Source: Meghimatium bilineatum
Taxonomy: Eukaryota; Mollusca; Gastropoda; Stylommatophora; Philomycidae
Length of the DNA stretch: 64,000 bases
Assembly: GCA_034231615.1 (NCBI GenBank)
Contig: CM067322.1
Span: 58,596,938-58,660,937, forward strand
Direction: 5' to 3'
Shown here one piece after another: positions 43,000-53,339 of this stretch. The translations under genes were made by a program, and so were the position numbers. Under the pieces are notes generated by a model, which had not been told where the DNA came from, ran no database searches, and saw nothing but the letters and a program-made list of their open reading frames with translations. How positions within the stretch are numbered: the stretch's first letter is position 1; each line of letters begins with the position of its first letter.

Positions 43000-43400
43000 T
43001 ACAGGCTTTCGAGTACAAATGCTACAGACAAATTCCACGAATTTCCAATAGGGAACATAAGACCAATGTGTACGTAAGAAATAAAGTAGAGATGTGTGCA
43101 GGAGTTCAGGAACTATTGCTTTCAATAGTGAAACGACGAAAACTAGCATGGTTCGGACATGTATGCAGACATGATTCCTTGTCAAAAACAATACTACAGG
43201 GAACTGTTGAAGAAGGAAGAAACAGAGGAGGGAAAATAAAGGCATGGACAGACGTCATCAAGGAATGGACAGGACAATATATTTCCACACTCATCCGCAT
43301 CGCTGAGGATATAATTCGCTGGAGGACTCTGTGTGCTGAAGCAACCAATGTGGCACCCCTACGACCATGAAGGGTTACAGTTTATTGATTGATTGATATA
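43000..43400 (+). mobile_element. LINE 3' end, open frame
   Basis: The 100-codon + frame reads VKRRKLAWFGHVCRHDSLSK, TILQGTVEEGRNRGGKIKAW, TDVIKEWTGQYISTL and a terminal NVAPLRP. It is the C-terminal tail of a non-LTR RT, followed by a short 3' end with TTGATTGATTGAT. Sister copies: 4.0 (-), 34.6 (+), 37.8-38.3 (+) and 55.5-56.3 kb (-). Confidence 0.8.
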
Positions 43401-43607
43401 GGCCTAGCCATATAACTCTCTTCAGCGCTTCTAATGACAGTGACATATTACATAGTATATTCTTCTCAACATCGTAACTAGAAATCTGTGCACCAATACA
43501 AATAGAAAGTTTATTTCTTTTTAGATTTATATGTCTATATTGGTACATATGGTATGCATTGCCTATTCTTCTTCTTCTGTGTTCATTCTCTTATAACCAC
43601 AACGAAT

Positions 43608-44405
43608 AAATCGTGAGATTTCCGCCGGCGAGAGCGAAGTACTTTGTGCCACAAGTTCAACAGTTGAACTGTGTTATTTGTACCTCGATTGGCTCACTTT
43701 GTGGTCTAGACATCCGAGGCCCAGCACATTCGTTTTTGTCATGCCTTTCTTCTTCTGCGTTCAGAATCTGTGGTCATGCTATACTGTCAGACCTGTCGTC
43801 AAGACGAAGTCCACTGTCTTCTCCAGGTCAGAGCGGCTGCCCCATAGCTTTTGCCTCAAGTTTGTATCCTCTAGCCAGGTCTGCTGTCTCTGCTCTTTGT
43901 ATATTGGGCAGTCCTGAAGTATGTGTTCTGGGGTCTGGGTTCCGGATCCACATGGACATGCATCTGTGTATAAGATCCTTAATCGGTAACGGTGACCCAG
44001 AAATATGCAGTGGCCTGTTCTAAGGCGAAATATTGTGGTCTGTTGATATCTTTGGAGAAGATGTATTGCATCATGTTCGTATTCCCCTTCCATTTGTTTC
44101 TTCCACTTTGCTGTGTATATGTTGTGGATTATTGTTTTTGCTTCTCCGTAAGACAGTGGGTGTCTGTGTTGCTCCACTTAGCTTCCTGCCTTTGACAGAG
44201 CATCCGCTTTCTCATTTCCCATTATTCCACAGTGTGATGGTATCCGTCATGCCTTTAATTCTGGTAGTAGGCTTCTCTAGCCAGTGACAGCCTGCCTATC
44301 TGTCGACAGTCACGTGGGTGCGTAGTGACTCTTCGCCAAGACGATTGTCGTTCACGTCTATCTCGCGCGAGGTGTTCCGCCGTCTGTGAACCTGCCTAGC
44401 AGCAG
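43608..44405 (-). mobile_element. 1.3-kb retroposon family relic, interrupted by a LINE
   Basis: The left part (GAGATTTCCGCCGG, TACTTTGTGCCAC, GGCCCAGCACATTC) and right part (GACTCTTCGCCAAGACGAT, GCGAGGTGTTCCGCC, TGTGAACCTGCCT) match consecutive blocks of the element at 27.5 kb. They are split exactly by the LINE at 43749-44245. Confidence 0.65.
43749..44245 (-). mobile_element. RNase H LINE, nested insertion with 11-bp target duplication
   Basis: Flanked by GTCATGCCTTT at 43738-43748 and 44246-44256. The minus strand starts inside the last RNase H motif (IPSHCGIMGNEKADALSKAG), has one TAA, then an open 132-codon frame. That frame reads LSYGEAKTIIHNIYTAKWKK, TIFRLRTGHCIFLGHRYRL, ACPCGSGTQTPEHILQDCP and DLEKTVDFVLTTGLTV. 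It ends in TCTGAACGCAGAAGAA. A different subfamily from the copies at 24.0, 35.5 and 58.7 kb. Confidence 0.9.
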
Positions 44406-44689
44406 GTCAACATGCATAGCAGGTCACAAGGTTGCTATACTTTGATTCCCATTTTGGGCATCAGCAGATCAATAGAATAATTTCACGTCTGTCCTTGTCT
44501 GGAACACGTGCCTATGTAATAGTTCGTCTATAAGCAGAAAATAGAACGAACTCAGAAATTATGCACAGGTTCATTGAAAGTTTGTTATGGTGCACACAGT
44601 TTTCATGTAGTCGATAATTTTACATCACTTGCAGAGCGTGTTGTCGCAAATTACAAAAATGGCTAATGTTGGTGAAATTATGCCATGAT

Positions 44690-44990
44690 TTAATGAGAAG
44701 GGAGAATGCTAGAGTTTGGAGGGGAGAGATGTTAGGCGCAGTGTTAAAACTAATTCTGAGGAGCACAGTAGCCTAATTGATAGTGAGCTTGATTGCTATC
44801 TCTGGATTACAGCATACCAGGTTCGAAATCTTGTCCGGACAAACAAAAATTCCCACTGTGATTTCTCGCTGGAAACGACCACTCCTCCTGTCGACTCAGC
44901 TGTAATAGGGTACCTGACACATGAGTTAGAGGAGGTAAAGACAGTAAGAAAGGGAACTGGCCATCCCAATTAATAGCTGATGTGGCTTAG
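44690..44990. other. Unclassified sequence, moderately GC-rich
   Basis: An 85-codon + frame has no recognised motif and no splice context. It may be the end of an unrecognised repeat. I do not call a gene. Confidence 0.3.
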
Positions 44991-45254
44991 TGCATGAAGT
45001 TATATTCATCCGTGACATCAGGTGGTTGCCATGGGACCTACCTTTACCTACAACTAATTCTAATTCTATCCCTACCCACTCCTGCTGTGTTTCAAAAACT
45101 GTGTTCTTCCTATTTTCGTTAATTATTTCCCTGGCTTCAAACTACTAAACAATTGCATTCTGCAATGTCACAAACTATTAAAAAATTATGACCAGACAAT
45201 TCTATAAAAACTATGACGCTGTAAACATTGGTAGGCACACGTTCCAGGCATGAA

Positions 45255-45435
45255 CTGTTACTTCTTCTTCTGCATTCATTCTCAAACTCTTGTAAACTAG
45301 CAGGATGTATTCTGGAGAACAGAATCTGCCAAATCAAGGTTTACAGCTGTCTGAGATATCTGCTCCTTTCAGTACAACAAACCAAATTTAGTACAGCTTT
45401 GTGGGTCACTGACGTCACATGGGTCCATTCATTAT
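45255..45435 (+). repeat. SINE-like ~230-bp repeat (inverse orientation)
   Basis: Starts CTTCTTCTTCTGCATTCATT, continues AGGATGTATTCTGGAGAACA and AAGGTTTACAGCTGTCTGAG, then decays. The (CTT)n start is the GAA tail seen from the other strand. Confidence 0.6.
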
Positions 45436-45589
45436 TCGTGGTTTAAATAAAAATTACTCCCATGGTTAAACCAGACATGAGAAAGTTGGATACCAGGGCT
45501 CAAACTCTGGGAAGGTGCCATATCAAGTGTTGTCGAGGACCCTCTTCAGGCGGTTTCTGGTCTTTTTCATTCCAAAACTTCCAATGGAT

Positions 45590-45930
45590 ATCTCTTGCAG
45601 CAGAACAATGGTCCTACTAAATTTCCAACAGAATTTAGTCCAGAGAATGGAAATTCTCTGCGTTGAGTCGCCGTTTTATTTATACCAATAATACGACACA
45701 TCCATCTTCGATGGGGGTTTCTGGTCAACCACTGACTAGACAGATGAGGACTTATGGGAAACCGTGTGTTATGACACTGGTTTATAACTCATAATACCTT
45801 TACCTTTTACAGTTGATCCCAAATCGTCATTATCGACTATGACGGACGAACATGACAGGATGATCATGCAGTCTCCGGATTACATCCTGCTAATATGCAG
45901 GAGTTTAAGAACGAACACAGAAGAAGAGTG
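45590..45930. repeat. Two SINE-like repeat variants in opposite orientation
   Basis: Plus-orientation variant with AACAATGGTCCTACTAAATT and TTTAGTCCAGAGAATGGAAA. After about 150 bp follows a minus-orientation 3' piece with GGATTACATCCTGCTAATAT and GAACGAACACAGAAGAAGAG. Confidence 0.6.
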
Positions 45931-45984
45931 CCCAAAGAGCACTAGAAAACACTTCAAGCGAATGGATTCATCAAACTCTGTGGT

Positions 45985-46265
45985 CTGTATCAAAAGGTGA
46001 AAAAAAAACATCTGCCAACTCGGTCAGATGGTCTGCCAAAATTAATTAACACCTTTCTGTAGATATCCGTCTCTATAGGCCAGCGTTCCTCCTTTAACTG
46101 GTTTAGTGAAATGCAGTCTTGCAGGATATGTTCCATTGTCTGCCCACATGGACACAGATGTAATGTTACCAGTCTTGGATAAATATATAGCATAAGAAAT
46201 ATAACAAAATAGAGGACAACAAATACACTGATATTGTTACTACCTTGAATTTGAGCTTCTACGAC
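45985..46265 (-). mobile_element. RNase H LINE 3' fragment
   Basis: The minus strand reads VTLHLCPCGQTMEHILQDCI, then SLNQLKEERWPIETDIYRKV. This matches the CPCG..EHILQDC motif and following helix of the RNase H LINE tails. Short and 5'-truncated. Confidence 0.7.
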
Positions 46266-46519
46266 CTCCAATAAACTCCTCTTTGTACTTTTTACTTGTG
46301 GACTTTTGTCTGTGGATTGATGATTTATTCATTGCAGACATTTAATATTTACTTTAATAATACAAAAAGGGTCATAGAATAGAAGAGATCAAACATTTAA
46401 AAAGATGTAGAGTTTCAGTTTTACTTACATCAAATATTGACAGACAGTTAATACGTAGTAATTAATGAATAGGCAAAAAAGATTCTGGCAAGGACCTTCT
46501 TCGCCCTTGTTACCCGGCC

Positions 46520-46775
46520 TGAAAGGGGAGAAAATAATAGTGAAACTTTTACATGTCATGCATGTTGTAAGAGGTGACTCAGGCTTTTAGGGGGTGGAGT
46601 TGGCTGTCACATCCCTTACAGGGTCAAATGACACAGAAACTATGCTAAAGTCAAATGTGTCAGGACCAATGGCCAAGATATCACAGCCAAGCTGCAAGCC
46701 ATGACACGGTGCATTTAATTCTCCAGACTACATTCTGTTAATCTGAAGGAGTTTGAAAAAGAACGCAGAAGAAAA
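46520..46775 (-). repeat. SINE-like ~230-bp repeat, near full length
   Basis: GGCCTGAAAGGGGAGAAAAT, CATGCATGTTGTAAGAGGTG, GGTGGAGTTGGCTGTCACAT, GATATCACAGCCAAGCTGCA, ACTACATTCTGTTAATCTGA and AAAGAACGCAGAAGAAAAG. One of the best copies for deriving a consensus. Confidence 0.75.
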
Positions 46776-46807
46776 GAGCCGCCTTAATATGACACTGGAG
46801 AAATTAT

Positions 46808-46983
46808 GATGGTTGCACAGAACAGAGAGTAGCAGTGCTTGATGATGGTTGCACAGAACAGAGAGTAGCAGTGCTTGATGATGGTTGCACAGAACAGAGA
46901 GTAGCAGTGCTTGATGATGGTTGCACAGAACAGAGAGTAGCAGTGTTTAATGATGGTTGAACAGAACAGAGAGTAGCAGTGCA
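46808..46983. repeat. 36-bp minisatellite, about 5 copies
   Basis: Unit GATGGTTGCACAGAACAGAG plus AGTAGCAGTGCTTGAT, recurring at 36-bp spacing with only a few changes in the last copies. As 36 is a multiple of three it makes periodic open frames on both strands, which are not genes. It abuts the hAT relic. Confidence 0.9.
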
Positions 46984-48415
46984 ATCATGGACTGCCGAGG
47001 TCAAGGGTACGATAGCACTGTTGTGATGAAAGGGGAACATTCGGGAGTTCAGAAACGGATTTGTGATATAAATCCAAAAGCCCAGTATATTGCCTGTTCT
47101 AACCATAGTTTAAACCTAGCTAGAATCCATGCGGCACGAGAATAAATAAACTCTGTGACCTTCTTCAGCACGCTTGATCGTCTGCACACCTTCTTCTCCA
47201 ATTCCACTCACCGTTGTGAAGTGCTGATGAAAACTACTGGAATGAGTCTCAAACGATTAGCCGAAACACGCTGGAGCCGAGAGGCGAAGTGGTAAAAATG
47301 GTTAAAAGTCACTTTCTGAAAATTCTGGAAACACTTGAAATTTTAAATGAGAGAACCGAAAATTCGGAAACGAGTCCGCGGATGACAGCTTGCTGGTGGC
47401 GATGCAGTCATTCATGTTCTTGACGTATCTAGGGTTCTGTTCTTATCTTAAGTTTTAATGGAAATAAATGACACGCAGCATATATGCAGAAGAAGAGATT
47501 GAGTGTTCAGGATTGTGCAGCAAAAATGAAAGCTTTGAGTTAATTCCTCACAACTTCGAGGGAAAGAGTAACCGATGCGAGTTTGAGCTATGCGCAGTCG
47601 GTGTGTTCTGAACTTGGAAGCCCTACGGAGCCACAGCTGCGAATACGTCGTAAAAAGAAGATGCATGGAGAAGAAGCCGCCGATGCCGGGTTAAGCTACA
47701 GAAATGAACTTTGGTTGGAAATATGCGCTTCCATGGACAGAGTGAATCAGGAGAGTTCAACAAGAATTCAACAAATGCATGAGGTTGCTGACAAGTTTGA
47801 CTTTCTTTCTCCAAAGCAACTGTTAGACGATCGAGTCGACATTGATCTTCACAACGCTCCTTTATGATGGCATCGACAACGATAAATTTTTTCTCGAGAG
47901 AAAGTGACTAATGAATTTTGTCGCAGCATCTTCGGTCTTGAACCAAGGACCCATGGAATTACTTGTTTTCATTCAGAAACAACAGCTTTCCTATTCAGTA
48001 CCCAACATTGTCATCTTACTGTGTATGTTCTTAACTCTAGGAGTTAGTATAGCTACACGTGAAAGAAGTTTCTCCAAACTCAAATTAATCAAAAACTATC
48101 GCAGGTCAACTATGAGCAACTTGAGATTAAACAACCTCGCAATTATGTCAATGGAACATGAGCTGGTCACTGATGTGAGATTCGACACAGTCATTAATGA
48201 CTTCGCTAGTCAAAAAGCTCGTAAAGTGAATTTGTAATTTTAAATTTACATTTTAAAATTTATTTATATCTTTGTTAAATGTGGATAAAATCGATAATAT
48301 TAATAAACTTGTAAATGTTTACTTGGAATTTTTTTTATCAATTTCAGGCAGGTGGGTGGGGGGAGTGTCAAAATATTCATCGCACCAGGCTGCAATTACC
48401 CTATGCACGCCGCTG
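46984..48415 (+). pseudogene. hAT transposase relic (ZMYM1-like type)
   Basis: The first part reads CRGQGYDSTVVMKGEHSGVQ, KRICDINPKAQYIACSNHSL and NLARIHAA. This is the GQGYDGA..M.G...GVQ block of hAT-type transposases. A decayed middle follows (SLKRLAETRWS). The end reads LTLGVSIATRERSFSKLKLI, NLRLNNLAIMSMEHEL, the hAT C-terminal dimerisation motif. Frameshifts and stops separate the pieces, and the N-terminal zinc finger is missing. The likely 3' inverted repeat is CTATGCACGCCGCTG at 48415. The 5' end is lost at the 36-bp minisatellite. Confidence 0.82.
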
Positions 48416-48628
48416 TCCAGAGGTGAGGGAAGGAAAAGTAAATTTTTGGAAAGTCACGAAGATCACACAATCAACATCTGACCGGGACTCTAAGTCTACA
48501 TACACTGGGATGTCTGCTGGAGCGGAGGGCGGAACACTTATGGGAATGTCCCGCCTGCTGTGAAACCAATTTCTAATCAAGAATCAATAACTAAAATCGA
48601 CTGGTTCGCAGAAATGCATAGAATTGTT

Positions 48629-48760
48629 ATATGTTTCCATTTAAATCATGTGAGAAAAGGCCAGAAAGTGATGTTGGTGACATTGAACATTGAATATGTG
48701 TTTCCACTTAGATCGTATGAGAAGAGGCGAGAAAGTGATGTTGGTGACATTGTACATTAA
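48629..48760. repeat. Tandem duplication, about 66 bp, 2 copies
   Basis: The block with GTTTCCA, TGAGAA, GAAAGTGATGTTGGTGACAT and GAACATT/GTACATT occurs twice in a row with about 15% divergence. Confidence 0.7.
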
Positions 48761-48767
48761 ATACATG

Positions 48768-48941
48768 CAGTGTCGTAGCGTGGGTCAATGGCGCCCAGGG
48801 CGGAATCATAATTTTCCGCCCTTATGACATTAAAAAGGTATGGCAGTGATTGGGAAAACCTGGACGAAAATAAATTTGCGCCCTTCCGATGATGCCGCCC
48901 GGGTAGGTCCGCACCTCCGTCCCCCTCTCGCTACGCTACTG
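48768..48941. mobile_element. hAT-type MITE, 174 bp
   Basis: Ends CAGTGTCGTAGCG and CGCTACGCTACTG are near-perfect inverted repeats of hAT type. The interior has GCGCCCAGGGCGGAATCATA and TTGCGCCCTTCCGATGATG. An inverted copy is cut by the window start. The 8-bp target duplication expected for hAT is not evident. Confidence 0.7.
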
Positions 48942-49059
48942 CATATGCCTAGTATTTGTGCTCTATACTTTTCCCATACTAACTATGACTGTCTATGTTA
49001 AACAAAGGCAAACTATTGAGCGTATTTATAATTGCCTAGAAAATAATAATCATCATCAA

Positions 49060-49425
49060 GTGTCGCCTCCACAACGAAGTCGGCTGTAACATCCCCTGCC
49101 TATTGTTTTTATGGTGCACTCTGATAGACTGTAACCTGTCCATCTTGTGATGTTACTCTCCCACTTGTATCTCTTCCTACCTCTGTAATTTCTTTAGATG
49201 TTACTATTTTCCTCATGTCATTGAAGGTACTGTAAGCCATTCTTATTTCCCCTTTAACTTCTGTTTCACATCTGCCATCATTTGTGGCTATGTATCCAAG
49301 ATATTGATAATGTTTTACTAGTTGTAGTTTTTCCATGTATGTTTATGTTTAGCTCTTGTACTTCTGTGTCTTTGCTGATTATCATAGTTTTTGATATTTA
49401 TATCCAGTCCATATTCTTTGAAAAG
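49060..49425 (-). mobile_element. LINE RT fragment with internal deletion
   Basis: The minus strand reads KEYGLDINI, then KLQLVKHYQYLGYIATNDGR, CETEVKGEIRMAYSTFNDMR and KIVTSKEI. This is the region just after the RT catalytic box. It jumps directly to the 3' end shared with the 1.5-1.9 kb family (CATCATCAAGTGTCGCCTCC on +). The intervening tail is deleted. Confidence 0.7.
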
Positions 49426-49672
49426 AATATATTCCTAGTCTAGAAAAGTCCATATTCCTAGAAGATCACTACATTAAAAAAAAGGCTGGCTTGATGGATG
49501 CGTCCTGAATAGGATATACAACCTATTTTTTTTATATTAGGGCCTAAATCAGTTTTGTGTAATTTATTGGCAGTGTGTAACAAAAACATCTGCTAAAGGA
49601 GTTTGTTGTGATGCTTGGTGTTGTCATTCAAACCCTTTTTTGTAAAGGAGATGGGGGGGGGGCAATGTAAAT

Positions 49673-51330
49673 CATGAGATTTACACATAGCAATAATTAA
49701 TGGGTAAACCTGCATAAACATGAGATTTACACATAGCAATAAGTAATGGGTAAACCTGCACAAACATGAGATTTACACATAGCAATAAGTAATGGGTAAA
49801 CCTGCACAAACATGAGATTTACACATAGCAACAAGCAATGGGTAAACCTGCACAAACATGAGATTTACACATAGCAACAAGTAATGGGTAAACCTGCACA
49901 AACATGAGATTTACACATAGCAACAAGTAATGGGTAAACCTGCACAAACATGAGATTTACACATAGCAATAAGTAATGGGTAAACCTGCACAAACATGAG
50001 ATTTACACATAGCAACAAGTAATGGGTACACCTGCACAAACATGAGATTTACACATAGCAACAAGTAATGGGTAAACCTGCAGAAACATGAGATTTACAC
50101 ATAGCAACAAGTAATGGGTAAACCTGCACAAACATGAGATTTACACATAGCAACAAGTAATGGGTAAACCTGCAGAAACATGAGATTTACACATAGCAAC
50201 AAGTAATGGGTAAACCTGCACAAACATGAGATTTACACATAGCAATAAGTAATGGGTAAACCTGCACAAACATGAGATTTACACATAGCAATAAGTAATG
50301 GGTAAACCTGCACAAACATGAGATTTACACATAGCAATAAGTAATGGGTAAACCTGCACAAACATGAGATTTACACATAGCAATAAGTAATGGGTAAACC
50401 TGCACAAACATGAGATTTACACATAGCAATAAGTAATGGGTAAACCTGCACAAACATGAGATTTACACATAGCAATAAGTAATGGGTAAACCTGCACAAA
50501 CATGAGATTTACACATAGCAATAAGTAATGGGTAAACCTGCACAAACATGAGATTTACACATAGCAATAAGTAATGGGTAAACCTGCACAAACATGAGAT
50601 TTACACATAGCAATAAGTAATGGGTAAACCTGCACAAACATGAGATTTACACATAGCAACAAGTAATGGGTAAACCTGCACAAACATGAGATTTACACAT
50701 AGCAACAAGTAATGGGTAAACCTGCACAAACATGAGATTTACACATAGCAACAAGTAATGGGTAAACCTGCACAAACATGAGATTTACACATAGCAACAA
50801 GTAATGGGTAAACCTGCACAAACATGAGATTTACACATAGCAATAAGTAATGGGTAAACCTGCACAAACATGAGATTTACACATAGCAACAAGTAATGGG
50901 TAAACCTGCACAAACATGAGATTTACACATAGCAATAAGTAATGGGTAAACCTGCACAAACATGAGATTTACACATAGCAATAAGTAATGGGTAAACCTG
51001 CACAAACATGAGATTTACACATAGCAATAAGTAATGGGTAAACCTGCACAAACATGAGATTTACACATAGCAATAAGTAATGGGTAAACCTGCACAAACA
51101 TGAGATTTACACATAGCAATAAGTAATGGGTAAACCTGCACAAACATGAGATTTACACATAGCAACAAGTAATGGGTAAACCTGCACAAACATGAGATTT
51201 ACACATAGCAATAAGTAATGGGTAAACCTGCACAAACATGAGATTTAGACATAGCAATAAGTAATGGGTAAACCTACACAAACATGAGATTTACACATAG
51301 CAACAAGTAATGGGTAAACCTGCACAAACA
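49673..51330. repeat. Satellite array, 46-bp unit, about 36 copies
   Basis: Unit: ACATGAGATTTACACATAGC, AAtAAGTAATGGGTAAACCT, GCACAA. Units are nearly identical. The main variable site is T or C (AATAAG/AACAAG), with rare changes such as GCAGAA or GGGTACACC. Copies near the left edge are the most diverged (AATAATTAA, GCATAA). No spacers lie between units. Confidence 0.97.
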
Positions 51331-51339
51331 ACTAAACTT

Positions 51340-51660
51340 TCACAAACAAATGTAGATGAATATACATTCCACCAAAAATATAATAATAGGTTTCTAAGAA
51401 TAATAAATTGCTTATTACACCCTGCTGACGACAAGGTCGTAGATAGGAGGAGGATGTTCACACACCCTCCCAGCAGAACAGATTATGAATTTGAGCATGC
51501 TAGTGTTAATTGACATAGCCAAAAAGGGTGGCAAACAAACCCCAAGGACTTTTTTTTTTTTGGTGTGTTGTTGGAGTCCCCCTCAACATTGTGTATGGTG
51601 TTTCATGCTCAAGTATGGTTTTTCAGAACTTTTCTTATGGTTTTTAGTCTCAACTGGTTG
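51340..51660. other. Unclassified sequence beside the satellite
   Basis: A 67-codon + frame overlaps the satellite edge and has no recognised motif. Includes a T12 run. No gene called. Confidence 0.3.
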
Positions 51661-51664
51661 ACAG

Positions 51665-51805
51665 GTACGCTAACCTCTTTCATTTCTGCTGACTAAATCA
51701 AATCTACCGGTCACGTCGATTTCTTGCTCTTGTCCTACCTTTGCGCTCAAATCTTCCATTGCAATGATTACCTCGTGATGAAGTCTCATATAGGGGCCTA
51801 GGCAC
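51665..51805 (-). mobile_element. LINE endonuclease fragment
   Basis: The minus strand reads EVIIAMEDLSAKVGQEQEID, then VTGRFDLVSRNERG. It corresponds to the VIIMGDFNAKVG...G.HGLG..N.RG stretch of APE-type LINE endonucleases. The catalytic GDFN is degraded to MEDLS. Confidence 0.65.
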
Positions 51806-52129
51806 TATGTGTTAAATCTTTGTAGAATTACTTTGTCTTCAACTGAGCTTTCTGATGTTAGTGCGGACACTTCAATAAGGGGCCTATTTTAATTTGTGTT
51901 AATGGGCTTGCCTCTATTCAACTAGTAGAATTCTTATTATATATACTCCAGAAGCCCTTTACAGATCTTGCTCTCTTGTCTAAATAAATTACATTTACTC
52001 AATTTTTATTATTTTCTATTTTCATTATACTCCTGCGTTTATTATTTTGAAATGTCTATACTATACTACCTGCTCCCAGCCATCTCATTTAATCCAAGTT
52101 GATCTCCATTACAGAATACCATGGATCAA

Positions 52130-52435
52130 AAATATCACCAGTGTAGCCATCCTGAGAGAATGTGTGTAGGATCCCTAAAAGAATACTGGCTAAACACTGT
52201 AACAGAATGGTCCTTTCCAGAAAACTACACTATTTTGGCCACATCAAACACCATGACCGCATAGAGAAGACAATAATAGAGAGAATGATGCCAGGAAAAC
52301 GAACAAGAGACAGACCAAGAAGAAGATGGACGCGAGACACCAAAGACCACCTCAACATGATAGTAACAGAAGAAAGAATACAAAATCGACAGAAGTTTCG
52401 AAAGGCTGTGATGAATGCTACATCCTGTTAAGGAT
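52130..52435 (+). mobile_element. LINE 3' fragment
   Basis: The 89-codon + frame reads LSRKLHYFGHIKHHDRIEKT, then GKRTRDRPRRRWTRDTKDHL and a C-terminal NRQKFRKAVMNATSC. Typical end of a non-LTR RT. Abuts a LINE endonuclease fragment on the opposite strand. Confidence 0.75.
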
Positions 52436-52439
52436 ATGG

Positions 52440-52625
52440 TACCTGATGATGATCTCCATTCGCCTCACTTCCTGTTCAATGTTTTCTAAGTTATTTAAAT
52501 ATGTCAGAGTTCTCAGATTCCACGTTGCTACCTTGACGGAATTCATGCGTACAGTGACCGTAATGCGTTCTGTGTTTTCTCGGAAAAAAATACATTTTAT
52601 AAAATATAGAAAATAATACATTGGT
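52440..52625 (-). mobile_element. LINE endonuclease N-terminus
   Basis: The minus strand reads MNSVKVATWNLRTLTYLNNL, then ENIEQEVRRMEI. This is the start of the APE-type endonuclease (ATWNVRTL...KL..I..EM...KIDI). Only about 60 codons are present. Confidence 0.75.
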
Positions 52626-52884
52626 AGTACACGGAAATCCGTGACGTTGGCTAATTAAAAATGTAAAGTTGTTATTTATAGCGCAGTATACACCTGAAAG
52701 AAAAATTTCCCCATGTACTCTAGGGATAGTACAGCTGTGGTTTCCCATTGCTTCCCTGGTTTGTTTGTAAATTTACTTAGCTTTTGGCCCGAGCAGAGAC
52801 TAGCCAGTCTTCTATTATATAGACTTGTCAACTTAACATAAAAGATACTTCATTTGTGACGTTTTTGATTATGGCGTGTTTTCG

Positions 52885-53000
52885 ATGGTCCCTGTTATAC
52901 TTGGAGTCACATGCCAAAAAAGCCAAGGACGACCGACGAAATTCACAGAAATAATAAACAATCAGCCTTTTAGACCATGTTTACTTTCTGTAGTCTCCAC
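52885..53000. repeat. Dispersed repeat, inverted copy at 26.8 kb
   Basis: ATACTTGGAGTCACATGCCA and AAGCCAAGGACGACCGACGA are the complement of the block at 26.75-26.87 kb. Confidence 0.5.
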
Positions 53001-53049
53001 GTCCTCGTCCTAGCAAAGTTACAGTACAATGCAGTAGCGGTTTGAATGT

Positions 53050-53318
53050 GGAGTATCCTTCTCTTAGATGCAGTGCTTTTTTTCTGGGTATGCGCAGGTA
53101 TATGCCTACGGTGTACACTTACATTTTATTATTTATTTCTTACTCTGTTTCTCATTTAGTTCAACCTAAAGAAATTTTCAGACATGACCAAAACATAATA
53201 TTCTACCATGATTTGTTTTTGTTTGATGAGAATAGTAAACGGGCAACACTGGCCAGGCTTCCTGATGATAGATTAAGCGATATAGCTTGTTTCGGGAAAC
53301 AAACTGAAGAATAGATAT
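53050..53318. mobile_element. Unknown 269-bp insertion with 12-bp target duplication
   Basis: Flanked by CGGTTTGAATGT at 53038-53049 and 53319-53330. The insert contains the open segment LVQPKEIFRHDQNIIFYHDL and LARLPDDRLSDIACFGKQTE before a TAG, but no recognised domain and no clear poly(A) or inverted ends. Possibly a processed or captured exon fragment. Confidence 0.5.
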
Positions 53319-53339
53319 CGGTTTGAATGTAGGCCCTAC

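Noticed and set aside
46784-47106. Repetitive minus-strand frames with CYSLFC or ATLCSVQPS repeats
   Set aside because: Caused by the 36-bp minisatellite, whose unit length is divisible by three.
47583-47867. 94-codon + frame as a separate gene
   Set aside because: It sits inside the decayed middle of the hAT transposase and partly continues its reading. Not independent.
49673-51330. CRISPR-like array of regular repeats
   Set aside because: The 46-bp units are directly contiguous with no unique spacers, and the window is clearly eukaryotic. It is a satellite.
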